A DNA stretch of 64,000 nt from Mycolicibacter icosiumassiliensis (GCF_900078685.2 NZ_LT546166.1:3160944-3224943), one strand, 5' to 3'; shown: positions 45,176-54,830, numbered from the stretch's first letter. A program made the numbers and translations. The notes: generated by a model not told the origin, from the sequence alone.

Positions 45176-45477
45176 GGCGTGCTCCCGTCGGCCAGCGCCT
45201 CCAGCGCCCTGGTGTACTGCCGGGTCGCCTGGCCGACCGCGGCGCACACCACGATCTCGAAGATCTGGTCTTCGCTCAGGCCTGCGGCACGCGCGTCGGC
45301 AATGTCCTCGTCGGTCACCCGGGAGGAGCGCAGCGCCACCTTGTCGACCAAGACGCTGACTGGTTCGTCAAGGCCGGCATTGTCGAAGGCGGCGCGGCGA
45401 AGGTCCAGCGGCGCCCTCGCCTGGGTGCCGAGAATGCGACCGATTAGGGCTTTGTGCAGTTCGGTGATGTCGGACAT
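45172..45477 (-). CDS. Small carboxymuconolactone-decarboxylase-like protein lacking the CxxC
   Basis: 101 residues from ATG 45477 (in-frame upstream codons to 45600 overlap the TA promoter and are rejected). Helical CMD fold with DEDIADARAAGLSEDQIFEI and VVCAAVGQATRQYTRALEAL; only one cysteine (VVCA), so no redox pair. It probably forms a heteromer with the CxxC partner, whose start it overlaps (ATGA). Confidence 0.75.
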   Translation of the reverse strand: MSDITELHKALIGRILGTQARAPLDLRRAAFDNAGLDEPVSVLVDKVALRSSRVTDEDIADARAAGLSEDQIFEIVVCAAVGQATRQYTRALEALADGSTP

Positions 45478-45555
45478 GGTGTTTCGCGGACCTCCTATTC
45501 CAGGACTGTCAGATCGAGTTCTTCGGGACGGGAAGTAAGGGCGCGCATCCACTAA

Positions 45556-45574
45556 ACTAAGTTCATGACTAAGT
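45556..45574. promoter_or_regulatory. ACTAAGT direct repeats over the TA start codon
   Basis: ACTAAGT at 45556 and again at 45568 (12-bp spacing), with a further ACTAA at 45551. The repeats straddle the antitoxin ATG (45565). Antitoxins of this type usually bind such repeats to autoregulate; inferred. Confidence 0.45.
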
Positions 45575-45810
45575 CTACGGTCCTCAGGGTAGGTGTGCAC
45601 GAAGCGAAGACACGCCTATCGGAGCTGCTGCGGCTCATCGACGGTGGACAGGAGATCGAGATCGCCCGGGGCGGTGAACCCGTGGCGAAGTTGGTGCCGA
45701 TCCGTTCCCGCGAGACCCGGCGCCTGGGTATCGATGAAGGCGTGTACGCGGTGCCCGATGACTTCGACGCACCGCTGCCCGACGACGTCCTCGCGGACTT
45801 CGACCGGTGA
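45565..45810 (+). CDS. Type II antitoxin, Phd/YefM (VapB-like)
   Basis: 81 residues. N-terminal DNA-binding/dimer region (VLRVGVHEAKTRLSELLRLI, GGQEIEIARGGEPVAKLVPI) typical of prevent-host-death antitoxins, and an acidic C-terminus (VPDDFDAPLPDDVLADFDR) that should block the toxin. GTGA overlap with the PIN toxin. Likely represses its own promoter. Confidence 0.9.
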   Translation: MTKSTVLRVGVHEAKTRLSELLRLIDGGQEIEIARGGEPVAKLVPIRSRETRRLGIDEGVYAVPDDFDAPLPDDVLADFDR

Positions 45811-46199
45811 CGCGCTACCTCGTAGACACCCAGATATGGCTCTGGATGCAGAGCGATCCCGGCCGGCTGCGCGGTGAAACCCGAGCCCTCATCGAGGATG
45901 TCCGCAACACCTTGTTGTTCTCGGCGGCCAGCTCCTGGGAGATCGCGATCAAGTACCGCCTCGGGAAGCTCCCGTTGCCCGAACCGCCAGGCGTCTATGT
46001 ACCCGACCGCATGCGCCGCTCCGGGACGTCCCCGCTGCCGGTCGACCACGCCCACACGTTGCGGACCGCTGAGCTCCCGGATCATCATCGGGATCCGTTC
46101 GACCGGCTTCTGGTCGCGCAGGCTCAGCTCCTGGATCTGACGATCATCACCGCCGACGCTCAGTTGTCCGCGTACGACGTCGCGCTGATCGGCGCTTGA
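45807..46199 (+). CDS. PIN-domain toxin (VapC family)
   Basis: 130 residues. Acidic catalytic residues: Asp in YLVDTQIWLW (about 6), Glu in SSWEIAIKYRLGKL (about 43), Asp in DHHRDPFDRLLVAQA (about 95), Asp in IITADAQLSAYD (about 116). A sequence-specific tRNA or mRNA nuclease is expected. All four acidic positions are present, so the toxin looks active. Confidence 0.92.
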   Translation: MTRYLVDTQIWLWMQSDPGRLRGETRALIEDVRNTLLFSAASSWEIAIKYRLGKLPLPEPPGVYVPDRMRRSGTSPLPVDHAHTLRTAELPDHHRDPFDRLLVAQAQLLDLTIITADAQLSAYDVALIGA

Positions 46200-46200
46200 G

Positions 46201-46971
46201 TCAGGCGTTGCCTTCCAGGCGGGCGTCGTCCTCGTCACTCTCCTGCCGGTAGCGCCGCAGCTCGGCGCGAACTGCCGCGTCGAATGCCCGGTCCAGGCTG
46301 GCGTGCGCCGAGCGCCTGGCCACGCGGCGCATGGCGTCCACCAGGTCGGCCGCCCACGCGAGTTCGACATCGTTGCTGGGTAGCCAGCCAGGTCCGCGCT
46401 GGCGCACCACTTCCGAATATCCGCTGCTGGTCAGCGCAGCGGCCGCTTCGTCGAGCTTCTTGTCGACCGTGGTGGTGGCCGTCAGTATCGCGGTCAACGG
46501 CATGCCCCGCGAGATCAGCGTGGCGAAGTCTTCGACCTGACTGACGTCGGCCACCCGGTAGACGTTGTCGACGTCGGTCGGCTCGATGACACCACCGGTA
46601 ATCAAGCGCCGCAACAAGGGAGCATCCAACCGGCCCAGCCGCGCCTCCAACTGTTCACGCGTCATGGTCTGCGATACCGGACGCGACCACGGCGCGGTCA
46701 CCAACTCCCCCAGATCAGCCAGATCCAAAACCTCGACCAAATCCTCGCCGCGCTGCAGCCCGGTCAGGAACTTCAGGATGTGTTTGACCGTGAATCCCTC
46801 GCCGAGCAACCGGATAATCGCTTGCAACTGCTTCAAGTGCCGGTCGGTGTAGATCGCGACCCGGCCCCGGCGCTGGGGCCGGGGCAACAGACCGCTTTCC
46901 TGATACACCCGGACGTTGCGCGTGGTGGTCCCAGCCTGCCTCGCAAGATCGTCGATCCGGTACTCGGTCAC
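46201..46971 (-). CDS. MerR family transcriptional regulator
   Basis: 256 residues. N-terminal winged HTH (RIDDLARQAGTTTRNVRVYQ, GLLPRPQRRGRVAIYTDRHL), a dimerisation coiled coil, then a long alpha-helical effector part (about 100-250) without metal-binding cysteines. Encoded 9 bp downstream of the FMO gene on the same strand, so it is the last gene of the lipase-SDR-diiron-FMO operon and may control it. Confidence 0.9.
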   Translation of the reverse strand: MTEYRIDDLARQAGTTTRNVRVYQESGLLPRPQRRGRVAIYTDRHLKQLQAIIRLLGEGFTVKHILKFLTGLQRGEDLVEVLDLADLGELVTAPWSRPVSQTMTREQLEARLGRLDAPLLRRLITGGVIEPTDVDNVYRVADVSQVEDFATLISRGMPLTAILTATTTVDKKLDEAAAALTSSGYSEVVRQRGPGWLPSNDVELAWAADLVDAMRRVARRSAHASLDRAFDAAVRAELRRYRQESDEDDARLEGNA

Positions 46972-46980
46972 GATGACATC

Positions 46981-48480
46981 CTAGGCAGTCAGGACCGGGT
47001 CGCTGCTGGTCTTCGCGGCGGTGATCTTGAAGTCTTCCAGGTCCAGCGTCTTGAGTTGGTTGACGAATTGTGTGGCGAAACCAGGGAACATGGTGGCATT
47101 GAAGCCATCCTCGGTCAGATACCAGCTCTGACATCCCGAGTTCCACGTGGTGGCCTTCAGCCGCCGCTGGATGTCCTGGTTGTAGCGGTCCTGCACTTCA
47201 GGCCGCACATCGAGCGATTTCCATTCGTACTGCAGCAGTTTCGAAATGGCGCCGACGATGTAGTCGATCTGAGCCTCCATGTAGACCAGGGCCGAGCTGT
47301 GGCCGGGTCCGGAGTTCGGCCCGAAGGTGAAGAACAGATTCGGGTAGCCCGACACCGCGACACTGCGGTAGGCGTAGGCACCCCTGCTCCACTCCGAGGC
47401 CAAGTCACGGCCGTCGATTCCAGTGATCGGGATCGGGGTCCCTGCTTTGGACACCTCGAAACCGGTGGCGAAAACGATGGCGTCGAACTGATGCTCGATG
47501 CCCTCGACGGTGCGAATTCCCTTGGGCGACAACCGCGCGATGGGCCAGGTCACCAGCTTGCAGTTGTCCTGCTGCAACGCCGGATAGTAGTCACTGGTCA
47601 TCAGCAGTCGCTTGCAGCCGGCGGAGAAGTCCGGCCTGAGCTGACGGCGCAACCACGGATCCTTTACCTGTGCACGCAGATTCGCCAGACTCAGGGCTTC
47701 CACCAGCCGGGTGAAGGGGCTATCCCACACCACACCGACCGCGACCGACTCATGGCCCCAGAACCAGGCGGACCGCATCAGCTTCTCGGCCAGCGGCACA
47801 TCCTTGTAGATCTTCTTCAGCCAGCCACTGGTCGCCGTGTTGAGCCGCGGCAGCACCCAGCCCGGGGTGCGCTGGAACACCTTGACCGACTCGGCCACCT
47901 TGACCAGTTCGGGGATGATCTGCACACCGCTGGCACCGGTGCCGACGACGGCCACCTTCTTGCCGGTGAAGTCGTAGTCGTGGTCCCAACGGGCACTGTG
48001 GATCTTGTGACCCTGGTAATCGTCGATGCCCGGAATGTTGGGGAAGCTGGCGTTCGCCAACGGCCCGGAGGCGACGATGACAGACTTGGCGCGCACCGCC
48101 TCCCGGCCGGCCAGCTCGATAGTCCACTCGCCGGCTTGCGCGTCGTAGCTGATCCCGGACACGGTGTGCTCGAACCGGATATACGGCGCGACCCCGAAGG
48201 ACTCGACCATGTTGTCGATATAACCCAGAATCTCGGCGCTGCCCGAATAGGTGTGCGACCAGTCGGGATTGGGCGCAAAGCTATAGGAGTACAGCCGCGA
48301 CGGGATGTCGCAAGCCGCGCCCGGATAAGTGTTGTCGCGCCAGGTACCACCGACCCGCGAACCCCGTTCGAAGAGGACAAAGTCGGTGATTCCCTGGTCT
48401 TTGAGGCGGATGGCCGCACCGATCCCGGCGAAGCCGGCACCGATGATCGCTACCGAGATCGTCACGTCTTGCTCCCTCAT
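46981..48480 (-). CDS. Flavin-containing monooxygenase (Baeyer-Villiger type)
   Basis: 499 residues from ATG 48480, overlapping the diiron gene stop (ATGA). FAD motif VAIIGAGFAGIGAAIRLKDQ, GGTWRDNTYPGAACD, NADPH motif VAVVGTGASGVQIIPELVKV at about 185. The class I BVMO fingerprint FxGxxxHxxxWP appears only in degenerate form (YQGHKIHSARWDHDYDF), but the histidine is conserved. Likely oxygenates a ketone or long-chain lipid. Similar in design to MymA (Rv3083, from memory). Confidence 0.88.
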   Translation of the reverse strand: MREQDVTISVAIIGAGFAGIGAAIRLKDQGITDFVLFERGSRVGGTWRDNTYPGAACDIPSRLYSYSFAPNPDWSHTYSGSAEILGYIDNMVESFGVAPYIRFEHTVSGISYDAQAGEWTIELAGREAVRAKSVIVASGPLANASFPNIPGIDDYQGHKIHSARWDHDYDFTGKKVAVVGTGASGVQIIPELVKVAESVKVFQRTPGWVLPRLNTATSGWLKKIYKDVPLAEKLMRSAWFWGHESVAVGVVWDSPFTRLVEALSLANLRAQVKDPWLRRQLRPDFSAGCKRLLMTSDYYPALQQDNCKLVTWPIARLSPKGIRTVEGIEHQFDAIVFATGFEVSKAGTPIPITGIDGRDLASEWSRGAYAYRSVAVSGYPNLFFTFGPNSGPGHSSALVYMEAQIDYIVGAISKLLQYEWKSLDVRPEVQDRYNQDIQRRLKATTWNSGCQSWYLTEDGFNATMFPGFATQFVNQLKTLDLEDFKITAAKTSSDPVLTA

Positions 48481-49397
48481 GCCACCGGCTCGTAGGTCAG
48501 TTCCTGCGACCACGTTGGGGTGTTATGCACCAGCGAGGGCGGGATGACGCCGGTGATCTTGACCAGGGAGTCGGCCAGCCAGTGGTACTTCGAGCTGCGG
48601 TCGATCACCTTCTTGCCGTGCCAGGAGATGAACCGATACATCGGCACCCGGCGAGCGAAAGCGCTGCGTTCGCCGACGCTTTGGAAGCGGCGCATGGCCT
48701 GGTAGAGGCGTTCTTCGTTGACGCCCATCGCCACGATGTTGTCGCGCATCTTGTTCAGCAGCGGAAAGTAGCTCAACGTGCCGATCAGCAGCGCGGGGTT
48801 CATCCAGCTGCCGACCAACTCGACCGCCAGCTTCCGCATGCTGGCGTGGCCCAGAATGTCCATCACCTCGAAGTCGACCGCCAGGTGCCGCGACTCGTCG
48901 GAGTTGATTCGCTTGAAGACTTCTTGGGCCACCGGGTCTTTGACCTCGTCGGTGATGAACTTGATCAACGCGCCGTCCAAGGCCACTTCCAGCATAGGAA
49001 TGACGGTGCCCAGGATCGACAGCGACATGCTGTCGGAGAACTTGTCGAGCCAGGTGATCACCAGCTGGACGTTGACGCTCGGCGGCGGAATTTCGTCGTC
49101 GTCGAGCATCCCCCACCGTCGCATCAACGCGAGCTCGGCGTTGGCGTGCTTCTGCTCCTCGGCGTGGAAGTGCTCGTAGATGCTCTTCAGGGTTGGGGTC
49201 GGCGCCTTCTTGGCCAGCGCCGCGAAGCCACGGGCGCCGACGTTCTCGATCCACATCAGGTCGGTCATGAACGGCTTGAGCTTGGCCCACAGCTCCGGCT
49301 CGATCAACTCGGCACCAGGGGCGTCCCAGTCGATGTCGACCAAGGCCCACTGCTTGTCCTTGATCTTCTGCAGCATGTCGTCGAGGTTCATCGCCAT
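48477..49397 (-). CDS. Ferritin-like diiron protein
   Basis: 306 residues. Four-helix bundle with paired metal motifs: WIENVGARG, HFHAEEQKHANAELAL at about 85 and RINSDESRHLAVDFEV at about 170 (E..H twice), fitting the ferritin-like oxygenase/AurF-like class. A hydrophobic stretch (WMNPALLIGTLSYFP) suggests a membrane association or substrate tunnel. GAAAGGA ribosome site upstream; ATG 49391 is an alternative start. It may hydroxylate or desaturate the same lipid as the FMO. Confidence 0.78.
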   Translation of the reverse strand: MAMNLDDMLQKIKDKQWALVDIDWDAPGAELIEPELWAKLKPFMTDLMWIENVGARGFAALAKKAPTPTLKSIYEHFHAEEQKHANAELALMRRWGMLDDDEIPPPSVNVQLVITWLDKFSDSMSLSILGTVIPMLEVALDGALIKFITDEVKDPVAQEVFKRINSDESRHLAVDFEVMDILGHASMRKLAVELVGSWMNPALLIGTLSYFPLLNKMRDNIVAMGVNEERLYQAMRRFQSVGERSAFARRVPMYRFISWHGKKVIDRSSKYHWLADSLVKITGVIPPSLVHNTPTWSQELTYEPVA

Positions 49398-49435
49398 GAT
49401 CAGTTCTTTCCTTTCATAAGAAGGTCATTCGCAGT

Positions 49436-50293
49436 TCAGTTCTGGGGAAGCAGCCGGGCGAGCAACCCGGTGCCTCGGACGTAGAGCCCCGGGAAGTGCC
49501 GCTTCAGGTGCCAGATGACCGTGGCGTCGAGTTGCGGCACCACATAGAGCCGACCACTGTCGTGCGCGTCCAAAGTGCGCGCCGCGACATTGTCTGCAGA
49601 CAGTCCGGTCCAGCGGGCCAGCTGCTGGGACAGGCTCATCGACGCCGGCGTGATCCGGCCGTCGGTGAAGACGTTGGTCTTGACGAAGGTCGGGCACAGC
49701 ACGGTGACCGCGATGCCGGTGCCGTCCAATTCGGCGGCCAGTGTCTCCGAGAGCGACATCACGCCGGCCTTGGATACGTTGTAGGCCGCCATCGATGGCG
49801 CTGCGGCGAATCCTGCCGCCGAGGCTACGTTGATGATGCCGCCGCGCCCGGCCTCCCGCAGCAGTGGCGTGAACACTTCGCAGCCGTAGACGACGCCCCA
49901 GAGGTTGATCCCGAGCGCCCAGTCCCAGTCCTCGAAACCGATGTCGCCGACCGGTTTTCCGCCGATGCCGACGCCGGCGTTGTTGATCACCAGCGTTGGT
50001 GGGCCACCGAAGATCTCCTGGGCGCGCGCGGCCAGCAGTTCGATCGCGCCGCGATCGGACACATCGCACTGCACCGCATGCGCTGTCCCGGTGGGCAACT
50101 GCTCGATCAGCGCCACCGTCTCGGCGGCCCGATCGGCGTTGATGTCGGCGCAGATCACCTCGCCGCCACGACGAGCCAGTTCCAGGGCGAACGAGCGTCC
50201 GATGCCGCTGCCGGCGCCGGTCACCACCGCCCTGGCGTTGGCCGTCCGTCGCTCACTGCGAAACAGCGACAGCACCGTGTCGAGTCCGAACAT
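49436..50293 (-). CDS. Short-chain dehydrogenase/reductase
   Basis: 285 residues from ATG 50293, overlapping the lipase stop by one base (TGATG). TGAGSGIGRSFALELARRGG, Asp in VICADINADRA (NAD), VINNAGVGIGG, catalytic NVASAAGFAAAPSMAAYNVS with YNVSK at about 175. The C-terminal extension HLKRHFPGLYVRGTGLLARL is typical of mycobacterial lipid SDRs. Part of the lipase-SDR-diiron-FMO operon. Confidence 0.9.
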   Translation of the reverse strand: MFGLDTVLSLFRSERRTANARAVVTGAGSGIGRSFALELARRGGEVICADINADRAAETVALIEQLPTGTAHAVQCDVSDRGAIELLAARAQEIFGGPPTLVINNAGVGIGGKPVGDIGFEDWDWALGINLWGVVYGCEVFTPLLREAGRGGIINVASAAGFAAAPSMAAYNVSKAGVMSLSETLAAELDGTGIAVTVLCPTFVKTNVFTDGRITPASMSLSQQLARWTGLSADNVAARTLDAHDSGRLYVVPQLDATVIWHLKRHFPGLYVRGTGLLARLLPQN

Positions 50294-51285
50294 CAGCGTG
50301 CCACCCCCAGTTCGTCGGATCGCTGGTCGGCATAGACACCGGCGATGAAGGCCGCCACGCGGCGCAGCGCAGGCTTGGCCTCCGGGGCCAGCCGCGGCAG
50401 CGCCTGAAAGACATGCACCATTCCCGGCCACACCTCCAAGGTGCTGGCTCCGCCGTTGCGGCGGATCTCGGCGTCCAGGTAGCGCGCGTCGGCACTGAGC
50501 ATCTCGAAGCCACCCACCTGGGTGAAGACCGGCGGCAGCCGATCCGCCCGGGCGAAGTCGAGCCGAAGGCGCGGGTTGTCGGGGTCGTGGCCCCGCACAT
50601 AGAGCTCCACCAGCGCGCGGGCCGCGGCCGCCGACACCGCGGGGTCACGGCGCACCTTCTCCTGTTGCTCGGCCAACTTCAGCGTGAGGTCGATCAACGG
50701 CGAGAACAGCACGACCCCGGCCGGCTGAAACGCCGGCTCGTCGGCATGCGCGAGCAACATGTCGCAGGTCAGATGGCCCCCGGCGGAGTCCGCACCGATC
50801 ACGATGTCGGCGGCGGCATACCCCTGCGCCAACAACCACCGGTAGCCGGCTTCGACATCGTCGGCGGCCGCCGGGAACGCATTCTCGGGTGCCAAGCGGT
50901 AGTCCACCGAGAACATCGGCAGTCCGGTCGCCTCCGAAAGCCTGGCGACCAGCTTGCGGTGGGTCCGCGTGGAGCACAGCACGTAGCCGCTGCCGTGCAC
51001 GTAGTAGCCGGCCCGCCGACCGAACTCGACGCCGGGCCCCAGCACCCATTCGCCGCGCACCCCGGCCTCGCGCACCGGAATGACCCTGGTGCCGGCCGGA
51101 GTCGACCCGAGCGTTCCCATGATGGTGGCGATCAGCCAGCGCGCGAACGCGATACCCGGCCGGTTCATCGGAATCATGTTGTTGAGGATGTGCAGCGTCC
51201 AGCGCGTGGACGTGCCGGCCAGCACGGCACGCATCGATGCGCGGGTGGGTACGGGCGGCAGGGGCGAGCCATCGAGTTCCGTCAC
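50293..51285 (-). CDS. Alpha/beta hydrolase, hormone-sensitive-lipase group
   Basis: 330 residues from GTG 51285 (ATG 51384 also in frame; start uncertain). Oxyanion loop GYYVHGSGYVLCST (HGSGY instead of HGGG), nucleophile IVIGADSAGGHLTCDMLLAH, Asp in FTQVGGFEMLSADARYLD, His in WPGMVHVFQALPR. LipR-like; should cleave short acyl esters. First gene of a five-gene run. Confidence 0.87.
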   Translation of the reverse strand: MTELDGSPLPPVPTRASMRAVLAGTSTRWTLHILNNMIPMNRPGIAFARWLIATIMGTLGSTPAGTRVIPVREAGVRGEWVLGPGVEFGRRAGYYVHGSGYVLCSTRTHRKLVARLSEATGLPMFSVDYRLAPENAFPAAADDVEAGYRWLLAQGYAAADIVIGADSAGGHLTCDMLLAHADEPAFQPAGVVLFSPLIDLTLKLAEQQEKVRRDPAVSAAAARALVELYVRGHDPDNPRLRLDFARADRLPPVFTQVGGFEMLSADARYLDAEIRRNGGASTLEVWPGMVHVFQALPRLAPEAKPALRRVAAFIAGVYADQRSDELGVAR

Positions 51286-51444
51286 GGCACACACAACACC
51301 AGCGATCGCGCCATTTGTCAATGGCACGATTGGTGGTGTAAGTGTCGTTCGGTCGTCGGATGCCACCGTTTTGCGGCGACCCATCCAGCTTCGGGCAGCA
51401 ACACCCCCGGGACCTTGTCCCCGGCAACTACGGCTCGGGCCTCG

Positions 51445-52842
51445 TTAAAGCCAACTAAAAAGTTGGCTAACCCAGTCGGTGGCCGTGGCGTCGGCAGCAG
51501 CATCTTCTAGGCCGGTGGGGGAAACAGCTCCGCTCGCGATCTGTGCGGCCAACGGGCTAAAGTCGCTCAGCTCCTCCGGTGTCACTGCGGGCAGCACCTC
51601 GCCCGGGGTGACCTCGACAACTTGCAGCGACCCGTTGACGTCGTCGAACGTGTACCAGTGGTTGCTGATCATGTACTCAAACGGGTGCAGGCTATCGCCG
51701 TATCCCGCATCAACCTGCAAGGTGTTCTGCGGCAGGAACTGCTCGTAAAACGACCTGACCCACAAGGAGTTGTAGGCACTCGGCAGCAGCGAGTCGTAGT
51801 CGGGTTTGGCGTCGGTGCCGTAGTTGTACACGTCGGGCATCAAGTGAAACACCGTCTCCCCAGCTGGAGCCGTGGCACCCGGGGCGATGATGCTAACGCT
51901 GCCATCTGAACCAATGGTGTAGTTGGTGGCGTGGGCCATCTCGTAGGTGAACTCATTGGTGGTCAGCGAACCGTATCCATTATGGATGTAGGTCATCGCG
52001 TCCGAGGAATTGGTCTGTGCAGTCGCGTTTCCCGTCGTGGGAAAGTCACAGACCGCGTCATATATACCGCAGTACACATCGGCATTGGGAGCGTTGATAG
52101 GGAAGATCTTGGCGACAAGCTGACCGCCGATTCCAGTGGTGTACATATGCGGGTACATCACTCGATAGTTCAGACCCCCGTCGGGGGAATTGGTATACGT
52201 TCCTGCAGGATAGGGGACGGTGAACAGACCGGCTGCGTTGCCGTGCTGGCCCATTGACGGCGGGGCCAGGGCGATCCAGTGGATGTCTTCATTAGACAAG
52301 ATTGCCTGTGCCCCGGGAGCCAGGTTCTGGGTGAAGGCACCGATGCCCTGAGTGGGGATAGTGCCATTCGCAATGTCGTCGATGAGCAGCCCCATGGCGC
52401 CAGCGCTTTGGGAAATGCCGAAGACGGTTATCGGGTCGGCGGGGTCGATCACGTTCGCGGGTGTGTTCCCTATCAGCCCGTTGGCCAGATAGATTTCATC
52501 GTCGACGTAGGTACCGGAGTAGATACCCTCCGGGGTGAACAGGTCCAGTCCAGTGCTGTTGGAATAGGAGTTGGTGCCAGCAATCGGACTCACAGGTGCG
52601 TCACTGAAGTCGGTCCCGTAAACCCGATTAATCACATCGGCGATGAGACTGAAGGTCGTGCTCGGCATCACCTGTTCCAAAGTGCCGCCCATCTCCACCA
52701 GCTGATCGGCGGAAGTCAAGATCACCGAACGGTGTTGGACGGCCGACACCGCGCCGAGGGTAGACGCTGCAGCCAGTACGGCCATCCCAGACACAGCTGT
52801 GGCGAGGGCGGGCTTTTCCATAATTCTGAAGGTCCTGTGCAT
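51445..52842 (-). CDS. Exported PE-PPE-domain alpha/beta hydrolase (no PE or PPE head)
   Basis: 465 residues. Hydrophobic N-terminus (ALATAVSGMAVLAAASTLGA), then a PE-PPE-type hydrolase core: ITVFGISQSAGAMGLLIDDI carries a GxSxS nucleophile at about 140. Many Asn/Thr/Tyr residues and an Asp/His-containing C-terminal half (SLHPFEYMISNHWYTFDDVN). In tuberculosis this domain is normally attached to PE or PPE proteins; here it has a plain signal segment instead. Base composition is somewhat lower in GC than its neighbours by eye. May hydrolyse envelope esters. Confidence 0.82.
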   Translation of the reverse strand: MHRTFRIMEKPALATAVSGMAVLAAASTLGAVSAVQHRSVILTSADQLVEMGGTLEQVMPSTTFSLIADVINRVYGTDFSDAPVSPIAGTNSYSNSTGLDLFTPEGIYSGTYVDDEIYLANGLIGNTPANVIDPADPITVFGISQSAGAMGLLIDDIANGTIPTQGIGAFTQNLAPGAQAILSNEDIHWIALAPPSMGQHGNAAGLFTVPYPAGTYTNSPDGGLNYRVMYPHMYTTGIGGQLVAKIFPINAPNADVYCGIYDAVCDFPTTGNATAQTNSSDAMTYIHNGYGSLTTNEFTYEMAHATNYTIGSDGSVSIIAPGATAPAGETVFHLMPDVYNYGTDAKPDYDSLLPSAYNSLWVRSFYEQFLPQNTLQVDAGYGDSLHPFEYMISNHWYTFDDVNGSLQVVEVTPGEVLPAVTPEELSDFSPLAAQIASGAVSPTGLEDAAADATATDWVSQLFSWL

Positions 52843-53019
52843 GCGCCCTCCCGCGGCCCGAACTGTATTATCGCCATACGATACTTACCACAGGCCATGC
52901 TTGGAAGGCGCTGATTTTTGCGCTGACCATCAAAAGCGTATTTCTTCAGGCTATATAAACCAGCAAGCGTCATAGCGACGGAAGTGAGCCAAGTCGGCTC
53001 AGTCCGCTCAAGCCCGGCG

Positions 53020-54830
53020 TCAGGACACCGTGACCGGGCCCAGCGCCTCGGGCACCTCCGCCAGGTACGGCGGCAGGCTCGGCGTGGTCGGCCTCAGCGG
53101 AGTCGACGGTGCCGGCGGTGGCGTTGCTCCCATCGTCCAGTTGCCGTCGGTGCCGGCGGTGTATGCCAGCCAGACCCGGTCCACGCCGGCCTGGGCTTTG
53201 GCCGCCTTGAGCAGTTCGTTCTGATATCCGGTGCGCGGCACCGCGAAGGCGCCCTGGCCGATGCAGGCGAGGGCGCCGCCGCCGAATTGGCCGGCGCCGG
53301 AGCTGATGTGCCAGCCGTCGGGGCCCTGGCAGGCGTAGCGCAAGAATTGGCCGCAGGCCTCGGCCTGGAAGCGGCCGTCGCCGTTGTGCACGGCGCACTG
53401 CTGGGTGGGGTTGGTCAGCGGTTGGCCGTAGGACCAGCTCCACACGAAACCTGCCAGCTGATCAGCGTGCGGGTCCAGGAAGTTCACGCCGGGCGCGTTG
53501 GTTCCGCAGCGCATCATTTCGTGGATCTGGTCGGCCGTCATCGGCTGGGCATTGCCGCCGCCGGCGAGCACGTCGACCAGGGTGTTGGAGTCGAAGAACC
53601 GCGTGTAGGAGCTCTCGAACTGCGTCCTGCTGAAATAGCAGTCGGGGTACTGCACGGCGACCGGCATCCCCTTCTCCTCCACGTTGCTGTCGTTGAAGCC
53701 GAGCGCGTCCCACGCCGCGTCGTGGCCACAACCGCTGTTGGTATAGAGCAGCACCTGCTTGCCGCTCGCCAGCACCTGGGCCATGGTGACGCCCAGGGGT
53801 ATTGGCTGGGTGTCGCAGGTGCCACCGGGCTGCACCTGCGAGGGACGGAACAACAAGTCGCGCGCCGAGGTGTTGCCCAGCGTGCTCTCGATAACGGCGG
53901 CCCCGGCCGGCAGCGACTTGCTGATGTCGTCGACCGGGTCGTCGAGCCGATTTTCGATGTAGAGAACGATCACCTGGTCAGGGTGGGCATCCAACCAGCC
54001 GCGGACTTCCTTCAGGCCGGAGGCAGCGGTGCGTTCGAAGGTGCAGCCCAAGTGGTTGTCGAAGCCGTGGCACAGGATCGGCGCATACCCGCCGGGCGCG
54101 CCCAGACTGGGGTACCAATGCATGTCGAGTTCGATGAACCGCATATCCAGGTCGAGTTGGTCGACCAACGAGTACAGCTGGTCGGGGTCCATACCCGACA
54201 ACGTGGGCGGGACGTTGGCGTTGGTGTAGTTGAACGAGTTGTGGGTCGCCGGCAGCTGGGCCTCCCCCAGCGGCAGGGTCGAGATCAACTGGTACTGCTG
54301 GGCCAACGCCTTGTGCACCGGCCCGGCCAGATAGTTCTGCACGGATCTGTTGCCGATCGGACTGCCGCTGCGCAGCGCGCAGTAGTCGATCGGACCGTTG
54401 ATCACCCGGCACTGGCTGGCTACCAGTTGCGCCGCGGCGTCGAGCGTCTTACAGGCCGCCGCGAGTTGGCCGGTGGCGATGTCGAAGCAGGCGCTGATCA
54501 GCCCATGCTTGTTGCCGCCGAACCAGCTGCACGCATCCACCGAGGCCACCGTGCTGCAGGCCTGCACCACCGGGTCGCTGACGTCACCGATCGCGGTGCA
54601 TACCGGGGTGAAGGCCGGGCCCAGGTCGGTACAGGCGGTCGCCAGCGACGGCGGCGCCGAATTGGGAGACAACACTTGGATGCCGACGGTGGCCGGCGTC
54701 GAGACTCCCCGGAAAGTACTGACAGCACGGCGATTACCGCGGTCCAACGCAGCCGGCGGGTTGCGCTCCCCGCGGTGGCGGTCCACCCGAAGTGACGCCG
54801 GAAACGCTCAACTGCCGCCAGATCGACCAC
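53020..54830 (-). pseudogene. PI-PLC-like phosphodiesterase, exported, apparently frameshifted near its N-terminus
   Basis: The main part (53020 to about 54710) has a PI-PLC X-like TIM barrel: AQLPATHNSFNYTNANVPP with catalytic His, then FIELDMHWYPSLG, PILCHGFDNHLGCTF with the second His, IENRLDDPVDD. Many cysteines suggest an extracellular protein. The natural N-terminus is in another frame from GTG 54830 and supplies the membrane anchor (RRLRWTAVIAVLSVLSG). The frames meet at a CCCC run (54707-54710); one extra base there would fuse them as VLSG-GVSTPATVG. Without the fix the main frame would lack any signal sequence. Substrate unknown; glycerophospho- or GPI-like lipids are possible. Confidence 0.75.

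Noticed and set aside
53978..54412. Alternative minus-strand frame in the PI-PLC-like gene
   Set aside because: Arg-rich shadow; the conserved catalytic histidines are in the chosen frame.
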